DNA of 64,000 nucleotides from Ga0077527 sp038316355 (lineage in GTDB: Bacteria > Pseudomonadota > Gammaproteobacteria > Burkholderiales > SG8-41). Within the stretch, counting starts at the first letter, position 1, and each line of letters opens with the position of its first letter. The translations under genes and the position numbers were made by a program. Below the pieces are notes generated by a model. The model made no database searches. It saw only the letters and a program-made list of their open reading frames with translations, and was not told the DNA's origin. This document shows, one piece after another, positions 58,756 to 64,000 of the stretch. The DNA lies in assembly GCA_038316355.1 (NCBI GenBank), contig JBBQAO010000011.1:6717-70716 (forward strand). Direction: 5' to 3'.

Positions 58756-60477
58756 TCAGCTTGTCAGCCCCGGATTGCCCGTCACTCCGGTCAGCCGTGG
58801 CCGGTTCAGCACCGGCGGCTGGATCACTTTTTTGTCGCGCAGGTAACGCGTGACGACATCCCAGACGGGTTCTCCCGAGGCGCCCTCGGCGACCGGCGCC
58901 CAGCTCGCCAGCTTGTAAGTCCTGGTTGCGTCCACAGCTCTGCCGTTAAGACGTAAATCATTGATTCTATTACTTATTTTCTGCGTCGGGTCACAGGCAT
59001 ACTGCAACCCGCCGACGCGCACCATGTCTCCACCCTGCTGGTAATAGGGGTCGGGGTTGAACAGGTTGTCGCAAATGTCTTCGAGCAGATTTTTCAGGTT
59101 CTCGCCGGTGATATTGCTGGTGGTGACAAAGGGATAGGTGATCGCGGTCATGTTCATCACGTCTTCCGTGGTGATGGGCTCGCCGGGCAGGATGGAGGTG
59201 CCCCAGCGGAAACCCGGCGAGAACGCGATTTCCACGTCCTGCGTCTCGAGCAGGGCGTCGAGTATCAGTTGATCGAAGCTGCCGTTGAAATTGCCGCGCC
59301 GGAACAGCAGGCCCTCGCTGACTGCGAGTTTTTCATTGAGTTTGGCCTCATAGGGGGCGCGGTGTTTTTTGATCAGCGCCGCCATGTCGGTATCGGCTTC
59401 GAGCAGGTTGGCGAACACCGGTAGCAGGCGGTAGTGCGCGGATTTGACGCTGCCGCCACGAACATCAAGTTCCAGCAGGCCGAGAAATTTACCGTTGGAG
59501 CCGGCATTGGTCACCAGCGTGCTGCCGTCGCGGTTTTTTACCGTGATCGGGCGGGGTACGGCATCGTGGGTGTGGCCGCCGAGAATGGCATCGAGGCCGG
59601 ATACCCTTGAGGCCAGCTTGAGATCGGTGTCCATGCCGTTGTGCGACAGCAGCACCACGGCATGCGCGCCTTTTTTGCGTACTTCTTCGATGACGCGCTG
59701 CAGGCGTTCTTCCTGAATGCCGAAGGTCCAGTCAGCGACGAAATGGCGCGGATTGGCGATCGGGGTGTAGGGGAAGGCCTGACCGATGACCGCCACCAGC
59801 GCGCCGTTGATTTCGCGCAGCGTGTAAGCGGGGAATACCGGGTCGTCGAAATCAGCGGTGCGAATGTTTTGCGCCAGAAATTCGATCTGCCCCTTGAAAT
59901 CATTGTTGACCACTTCCTGCACCCGTTTGGCACCGTAAGTGAATTCCCAGTGGCCGGTCATGATATCGACGCCGAGCAGTTTCGAGGCATCGATCATGTC
60001 CTGGCCCCGGCTCCACAGCGCCGTGGCGGAACCCTGCCAGCTGTCGCCGCCGTCGAGCAGCAATGCCCCGGGGCGTTGCGCGCGGATTTGTTTGACCAGT
60101 GTCGCGAGATGGGCGAAGCCGCCGATCTTGCCGTAGGTGCGGGCTGCGGCCACGTAATCGAGATGGGTCAAGGCATGCGCTTCGCGTGTGCCCGGTTTGA
60201 TGCCGAAATGCTGCAGCAGCGCATTACCCACCAGATGCGGCGGCCGGCCGCGGGCGTTACCGACACCAATGTTGACATCCGGCTCGCGGAAATAGCCGGG
60301 CAGCAGTTGCGCGTGGCAGTCGGTGAAATGCATCAGCGTGACATTGCCCTGCGCTTTACCCAAGCGGTAGAGGTCATCGCTGCGCGCGGCGGCCATGGCA
60401 CGGCCGCTGGCCAGCGGCAGACCCTGCGCTGCGGCGATGGCCAGGATTTGCAGGAATTCGCGGCGTGTGATGTTCAT
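58756..60477 (-). CDS. soxB: Thiosulfohydrolase SoxB
   Basis: SoxB removes sulfate from the thiosulfate-derived group on SoxY in the periplasm. The 573-residue protein has a twin-arginine signal (TRREFLQILAIAAAQGLP), suiting export of a folded dimanganese enzyme. Metal-binding motifs: FTDCHAQLLP, LDGGDSWQGSATALW, GHWEFTYG, LSHNGMDTD and GGHTHDAVP. It is last in soxYZAXB. An AT-rich motif copy lies over conserved codons near the C-terminus. Confidence 0.95.
   Translation of the reverse strand: MNITRREFLQILAIAAAQGLPLASGRAMAAARSDDLYRLGKAQGNVTLMHFTDCHAQLLPGYFREPDVNIGVGNARGRPPHLVGNALLQHFGIKPGTREAHALTHLDYVAAARTYGKIGGFAHLATLVKQIRAQRPGALLLDGGDSWQGSATALWSRGQDMIDASKLLGVDIMTGHWEFTYGAKRVQEVVNNDFKGQIEFLAQNIRTADFDDPVFPAYTLREINGALVAVIGQAFPYTPIANPRHFVADWTFGIQEERLQRVIEEVRKKGAHAVVLLSHNGMDTDLKLASRVSGLDAILGGHTHDAVPRPITVKNRDGSTLVTNAGSNGKFLGLLELDVRGGSVKSAHYRLLPVFANLLEADTDMAALIKKHRAPYEAKLNEKLAVSEGLLFRRGNFNGSFDQLILDALLETQDVEIAFSPGFRWGTSILPGEPITTEDVMNMTAITYPFVTTSNITGENLKNLLEDICDNLFNPDPYYQQGGDMVRVGGLQYACDPTQKISNRINDLRLNGRAVDATRTYKLASWAPVAEGASGEPVWDVVTRYLRDKKVIQPPVLNRPRLTGVTGNPGLTS
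58951..58980 (-). repeat. Dispersed AT-rich motif, copy 10 (inside soxB)
   Basis: Minus strand, in the soxB reading frame, contains AGTAATAGAATCAATGATTT followed by ACG; it encodes KISNRINDLR with AT-rich codons (ATA, AGA, TTA) unlike the rest of the gene. Confidence 0.55.
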
Positions 60478-60547
60478 GGTGACGGATTCCGAAAAAAAGA
60501 GGCTTGGTCGCCCAAGCCCCCGGATGTTCTCTGCTTGCCGGATCGAT

Positions 60548-61183
60548 CTACTTGTTGATCGGCGATTGCGGGTCGAGCAGGTAGGCCACCATGTGTGTGA
60601 CCTGCTCCGGCGTCAGGTGGCCGGTGGCGCCCAGGCGCGGCATGTTGGAGCAGGGGAAATAGACCCAGGCGTTGTAGATTTTTTCGTAGGTGTATTTGAC
60701 GATGGCTTCGGAATTGCCGCGCTGCTTGCCGTAGCCGGTCAGGGGCGTGCCGACATTGCCGACGTTGATTTCGCCCGGGGCGAGAGCGTGGCAGTTCTGG
60801 CACAGCGCGCCGTTTTCCTTGCGGTTTTCGGTTTTGCCATTGCGAATCCGGTCTCCCGCCCCGTCATGGGCCAGTCTGTCCCCGGCTTTCCAGTCGCCGC
60901 TCAACTGACCTGAAGCCGGATACTGGATCGAGGCGCGAGCGAGCTTGACCACTTCAGCGGCTTCTTCCTGACTCAGTTTCGCATCACCGACCTTGCTGCA
61001 GATCTGCTGCGAGCGGTCCTGTTCCAGGCGTTTCATGTGCGCCGGCGAGGCGTCAAAGGCTTCGAATACCATTTTTTCCGCCATTTGCCGGGTTGTCGCC
61101 TGATCCGGGTAGGTGGCGCAACCGGCAAGCAGCAGTCCGGTTGCTGCGGACAGCGAGCACTGGATGATCAAAGTCGTTTTCAT
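60548..61183 (-). CDS. soxX: Sulfur-oxidation cytochrome c SoxX, lipoprotein type
   Basis: SoxX is the small monoheme subunit of SoxAX, which joins thiosulfate to SoxY. The heme motif is CQNCH (residue ~128), and a distal Met is likely in CSNMPRLG. The N-terminal segment ends in the lipobox LLAGC, so it is probably a lipoprotein. At 211 residues it is longer than basic SoxX, with a helical N-terminal part. It sits nine bases after soxA. Confidence 0.92.
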   Translation of the reverse strand: MKTTLIIQCSLSAATGLLLAGCATYPDQATTRQMAEKMVFEAFDASPAHMKRLEQDRSQQICSKVGDAKLSQEEAAEVVKLARASIQYPASGQLSGDWKAGDRLAHDGAGDRIRNGKTENRKENGALCQNCHALAPGEINVGNVGTPLTGYGKQRGNSEAIVKYTYEKIYNAWVYFPCSNMPRLGATGHLTPEQVTHMVAYLLDPQSPINK

Positions 61184-61192
61184 CCCATCCCC

Positions 61193-62002
61193 CTAGCGTT
61201 TGAATCCGGGCACTTGCATCACTGCATCATTGCCCTGGCGGTTGAGATAGGTGGTCAACGCAATCGAATAATCTGTCGCATACTTGAGGTCGGGGAGGCG
61301 CATCTGCCATACGCAGTCGTTCAAGCGCCACTGCATGGTGCGCACGACATAATGCGCACCACGATAGGCCGGCCAGGTCGCTGCCACTTCCTGCGCGCCC
61401 GCTTTGCTGGTCATGTGCACCAGATCCTGCAGGCGGATGCGTTTGTCGGGCTCGCCATGACATTGCACGCAGCCGAAATCGGTCTGGCCGCTGCGGCGAT
61501 AGAACAGGTATTCGCCGGCCTTGTACATGTCATACTCTTTCTGGTGACCCAGCGACACATTGACTTTCATGCCGTTGGAGCGGGATGTCACGTACAGCGC
61601 CAGTGCCTCGATGTCCGAACCCCGGCTGGCCGGGGCACTGATGGCCTGTTTGATCAACTGGGCACGGTCGAATCCCTGCAGTTGCGTCATGCAGGTCAGC
61701 AATCGCGATTCAAGATCCTCGACGCGGTTGGTGTCGGCGAAATAGCGGGGCAGCCGCACTGCGGCACCCTCGAGTTTTCCCGGCCCCATGCCGAAATCGC
61801 ATTGCTCCAGCGATGCATTCTTTGGCCCGCGTTTCTGGAGAAACAGCGCCTTGCCCTGGTCGATCCACAGTTCGCCGGGGTTGTCTTCCATCAGCATTTT
61901 GCGGCCGACGGAAAGGTCGTTGCCTTGCGCCATGGCTGATGTGGCCATGGCAAGGCAGAGGGCCGAAACCAGGCCCATGGTGATGCCGCGCAATTTTTTC
62001 AC
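61193..62002 (-). CDS. soxA: Sulfur-oxidation diheme-family cytochrome SoxA, single-heme form
   Basis: SoxA catalyses oxidative coupling of thiosulfate to SoxY with SoxX. The 269-residue protein has a Sec signal peptide, one heme motif CVQCH (~181), paired cysteines in SLEQCDFG and LLTCMTQ in place of a first heme, and the active-site cysteine in LNDCVWQMR that forms the persulfide heme ligand. The start is GTG 62002 after a strong G-rich ribosome site. It is 42 bases behind soxZ. Confidence 0.93.
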   Translation of the reverse strand: MKKLRGITMGLVSALCLAMATSAMAQGNDLSVGRKMLMEDNPGELWIDQGKALFLQKRGPKNASLEQCDFGMGPGKLEGAAVRLPRYFADTNRVEDLESRLLTCMTQLQGFDRAQLIKQAISAPASRGSDIEALALYVTSRSNGMKVNVSLGHQKEYDMYKAGEYLFYRRSGQTDFGCVQCHGEPDKRIRLQDLVHMTSKAGAQEVAATWPAYRGAHYVVRTMQWRLNDCVWQMRLPDLKYATDYSIALTTYLNRQGNDAVMQVPGFKR

Positions 62003-62044
62003 AATCCCCCCCTTCTTTATTTTTATGAGGCCGCGTTGTCGCGG

Positions 62045-62362
62045 TTATGAACCCGCGGATACCGCAACTTCATCGTTGCGCTTGTCACCTTTGTTGTCGG
62101 TCCAGGTGACGCTGATCTTGTCGCCAAGTTTGGCACCTTTGACACGCAGGCCGAGAAAGGGATCCCGCGAGATGGCCTGGCTCCACTGCGCATCGAGGAC
62201 GGTTTTGCCGTTGTGTTCCACGATCACGCTCTGGATAAAATGCACGGGCACGACGCCAGTCGCGGTCTTGCGGGTACCGGTTTCCATCGGATGCCGCATC
62301 AGGATGCGCACGTCTGCTGTGTCTCCTTGCAGCGTTGCGCGGATTTTCATCGGTTCAGCCAT
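62045..62362 (-). CDS. soxZ: Sulfur-carrier complex protein SoxZ
   Basis: A 105-residue SoxZ, MAEPMKIRATLQGDTADVRILMRHPMETG..., which pairs with SoxY and lacks a signal peptide of its own because it is exported together with SoxY. It has the family's Ig-like fold and segments DPFLGLRVKGAKLGDKISVTWTDNKG. Second gene of the sox operon. Confidence 0.95.
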   Translation of the reverse strand: MAEPMKIRATLQGDTADVRILMRHPMETGTRKTATGVVPVHFIQSVIVEHNGKTVLDAQWSQAISRDPFLGLRVKGAKLGDKISVTWTDNKGDKRNDEVAVSAGS

Positions 62363-62405
62363 GCCATTCTCCCCCTATGTTCAGTATGTTCGCAGCATCA
62401 ACCGA

Positions 62406-62873
62406 TCAACCGCAGCCGCCGACAGTCACTTTGACTTCCTTGACCGCGGTGTAGAACTTGCCGTCGGCCTTGACGATCGCACGCACGTCCGAGGTCTGGC
62501 CCATCTTGACCCGCACCGAAACGTAGCCTTCGCTGCCTGCGCTGATGTCGAAACTTGCGGCGAGCGGGAACGGATTTTTTTCGGCGATGATCGAGATGTT
62601 CTGGGTGTTGGGAATCTTGCTGGTGATTGCGATCGGCACAATGGCGCCATTCTCGGCGATGTCCGGCGCGGTAATGGTGATGTCCTTGCTCTCGATCAGA
62701 TTGGTTGCTCCAAGGCCTTTAAGCGCGTCAGCAACGGCTTTCGATTCAAATGCGCTCTTGTTCCAGGGTGCGGCCCAGGCGGAGCCTGCCTTGAGCAACC
62801 CGGCGGCGGCTGCCGCGGCCGCAACACCGGCGCCGCCGGATAGTTTCAGAAAATTACGGCGTAGCTGCTTCAT
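62406..62873 (-). CDS. soxY: Sulfur-carrier protein SoxY
   Basis: SoxY carries the sulfur substrate on a Cys in a C-terminal swinging arm; the sequence ends VKVTVGGCG, the required GGCG motif. The 155-residue precursor starts MKQLRRNFLKLSGGAGVAAAAAAAG, a twin-arginine signal (RRNFLK). First gene of soxYZAXB. The upstream ~200 bases hold no clear promoter. soxCD are not in the window. Confidence 0.95.
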   Translation of the reverse strand: MKQLRRNFLKLSGGAGVAAAAAAAGLLKAGSAWAAPWNKSAFESKAVADALKGLGATNLIESKDITITAPDIAENGAIVPIAITSKIPNTQNISIIAEKNPFPLAASFDISAGSEGYVSVRVKMGQTSDVRAIVKADGKFYTAVKEVKVTVGGCG

Positions 62874-63079
62874 GAGGAAACCTCCTGTTGGATGATTTTG
62901 GTTATCGCACGCGGCCGGGAATTGACGGGCCAGAAATACGGCGATTTATCTAAACCGAACAGAAACGTAAACTTGATTGAATCCTAGCCAAGCCCGCCAA
63001 TCTTGTCCATGACAATTTTCAATTTGATATTCATATCGGGTCATTGGCGATTCTTATGGCTTTGCTGGTGTCGAAAGTG

Positions 63080-63586
63080 TCAGCGTCGGCGCTTTGCCGC
63101 TTTCCACACCCCCGATTTTCCACCGCGTTTTTCCTCGAGTTGCAGCGTCTCGATGCGCATGCCGCGATCCACGGCTTTGCACATGTCGTAAATGGTCAGC
63201 AGGGCGATGCTGGCGGCGGTCAAGGCTTCCATTTCCACGCCGGTGCGGCCTACGGTTTCCGCCGTGGCCGTGCAGCTTACGGCGTTGCGGCGGCGATCAA
63301 TCCTGAAGTCGATCTCGACCCGGGTCAGCGCCAGTGGATGGCACAGCGGAATCAGCGTCGAGGTGTGTTTTGCGGCCTGGATGCCGGCAATCCGCGCGAT
63401 GCCGAGCACATCCCCCTTTTTTGCTCTGCCGGCAACGATCTGGCGCAGTGTCGCCGGCTGCATCACGATATGGCCCATGGCCTTAGCCAGGCGGTGGGTT
63501 TCCGCCTTGTCCGCAACATTGACCATCCATGCCTGACCTTGCGCGTCAAAATGTGTCAAGGTGCCTGCAACAGTTTGTTTTTTCAT
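63080..63586 (-). CDS. moaC: Cyclic pyranopterin monophosphate synthase MoaC
   Basis: MoaC makes cPMP in molybdenum cofactor synthesis, which FdsA also requires. I start it at MKKQTVAGTLTHFDAQGQAWMVNVADK (168 residues) because the longer frame has no similarity. Family motifs: KGDVLGIARIAGIQAAKHTSTLIPLCHPL and VEMEALTAASIALLTIYDMCKAVDR, with active-site Lys, His and Asp. It is divergent from the M48 gene, with only 36 bases between starts. Confidence 0.95.
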   Translation of the reverse strand: MKKQTVAGTLTHFDAQGQAWMVNVADKAETHRLAKAMGHIVMQPATLRQIVAGRAKKGDVLGIARIAGIQAAKHTSTLIPLCHPLALTRVEIDFRIDRRRNAVSCTATAETVGRTGVEMEALTAASIALLTIYDMCKAVDRGMRIETLQLEEKRGGKSGVWKAAKRRR

Positions 63587-63622
63587 TTTTGAACTCCGAC
63601 AGCCCGGAATTATCATAGCACC

Positions 63623-64000
63623 ATGTTTCAGCGCCCCATCCTGCTGCTGGTTTTGCTTTGCGTCCCCCGCGTGCTGGCGCAGGCCCTGCCTGAGCTGGGC
63701 GATGTCTCCGCTGCAGCCATTACGCAGGCCGACGAGCGCCGTCTTGGCGAGAGCATCATGCGTGAAATCCGCCGTGACCCCAGTTACCTGGATGACCCGG
63801 AGGTGGCCGATTACGCCAACAGCTTGGGCGGGCGGCTGACCGCGCGCAGCGACGCGGTACGGCAGGAATTCGAGTTTTTCGTGATCCAGGACCCCCAGAT
63901 CAACGCATTTGCGCTGCCCGGAGGATTTATCGGCATCAATACCGGGTTGCTGCTGGCCGCGCAGAGCGAATCCGAGGTTGCCGGCGTCCTTGGTCATGAG
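63623..64000 (+). CDS. M48 family metalloprotease (BepA/YfgC-like), cut by window end
   Basis: The first 126 codons of a periplasmic M48 peptidase. It has a signal peptide (MFQRPILLLVLLCVPRVLAQA), the LGESIMREIRRDPSYLDDPEVADYANSLGGRL segment and NAFALPGGFIGINTGLLLAAQSESEVAGVLGHE. The window ends at the first two residues of the HExxH zinc motif. BepA relatives chaperone or degrade outer-membrane proteins. Confidence 0.88.
   Translation, partial: MFQRPILLLVLLCVPRVLAQALPELGDVSAAAITQADERRLGESIMREIRRDPSYLDDPEVADYANSLGGRLTARSDAVRQEFEFFVIQDPQINAFALPGGFIGINTGLLLAAQSESEVAGVLGHE

Overview
The window is a GC-rich chromosomal segment (no plasmid, phage or insertion-sequence signature seen) from a betaproteobacterium. 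The placement rests on the rpsU-yqeY-dnaG-rpoD macromolecular-synthesis block, Bug/TctC-type solute receptors, a betaproteobacterial-looking sucCD, and a soxYZAXB operon. The sox genes and an NAD-linked formate dehydrogenase suggest a metabolically flexible, sulfur- and C1-oxidising environmental organism. The species cannot be fixed from the sequence alone.

Layout. 0-6.7 kb: plsY (cut by the window edge), tsaD, rpsU, yqeY, dnaG, rpoD. 6.8-17.6 kb: mixed metabolism (YdiK-like permease, a CAU-anticodon tRNA, HpcH/HpaI aldolase, Bug receptor, quinone oxidoreductase, a membrane sensor Ser/Thr kinase, an SDR, a repeat-containing Lys/Ala/Pro-rich exported protein, a threonine-synthase-like enzyme, an enolase-superfamily dehydratase). 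17.7-19.5 kb: a CapA-like gene, then 0.8 kb of non-coding DNA with a likely small RNA that shows an anti-Shine-Dalgarno loop. 19.5-28 kb: sucCD, formate dehydrogenase (fdsB with a fused fdsG-like part, fdsA) and fhs. 28-31.7 kb: a yybP-ykoY-type manganese riboswitch, two ArsB/NhaD-like membrane transporters and a UspA-like protein. 31.9-40.5 kb: a tripartite tricarboxylate-type transporter (tctCBA), oxalyl-CoA decarboxylase (oxc), a Crp/Fnr-family regulator, formyl-CoA:oxalate CoA-transferase (frc) and a formyl-transferase/hydrolase. 40.7-52.3 kb: a signalling operon with CHASE2-Ser/Thr kinase (frameshifted here), PP2C phosphatase, FHA protein, CHASE2-adenylate cyclase, class II cAMP phosphodiesterase, GAF-GspE ATPase and GAF-HD-GYP. 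52.3-58.7 kb: a small conserved protein, duplicated TPR-glycosyltransferase-like genes, a type IV pilin with a sigma-54 promoter, and an O-antigen-ligase-like protein. 58.7-64 kb: soxYZAXB, moaC and the start of an M48 protease.

How it fits together. The central 20 kb reads as one oxalate/formate module: import of a dicarboxylate (inferred to be oxalate), activation by Frc, decarboxylation by Oxc, release of formate, then oxidation by FdsBA or capture on tetrahydrofolate by Fhs. Four near-identical palindromes, TTGAY-N4-GTCAA, sit before sucCD-fdsBA-fhs, tctCBA, oxc and the frc/regulator divergent region. Each lies about 41-43 bases upstream of the start predicted from a -10-like hexamer, the geometry of a class II Crp/Fnr activator. 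The Crp/Fnr-type regulator inside the cluster has the E-x-x-S-R recognition helix that reads TTGA half-sites and contains no cysteine, so an iron-sulfur oxygen sensor is unlikely. This looks like a self-contained regulon and is the main finding.

Other points: the Mn-riboswitch/ArsB-NhaD pairing, the anti-Shine-Dalgarno small RNA, a dispersed AT-rich motif seen ten times on both strands (three inside conserved genes), and the mixed phospho-signalling/cAMP/GAF operon.
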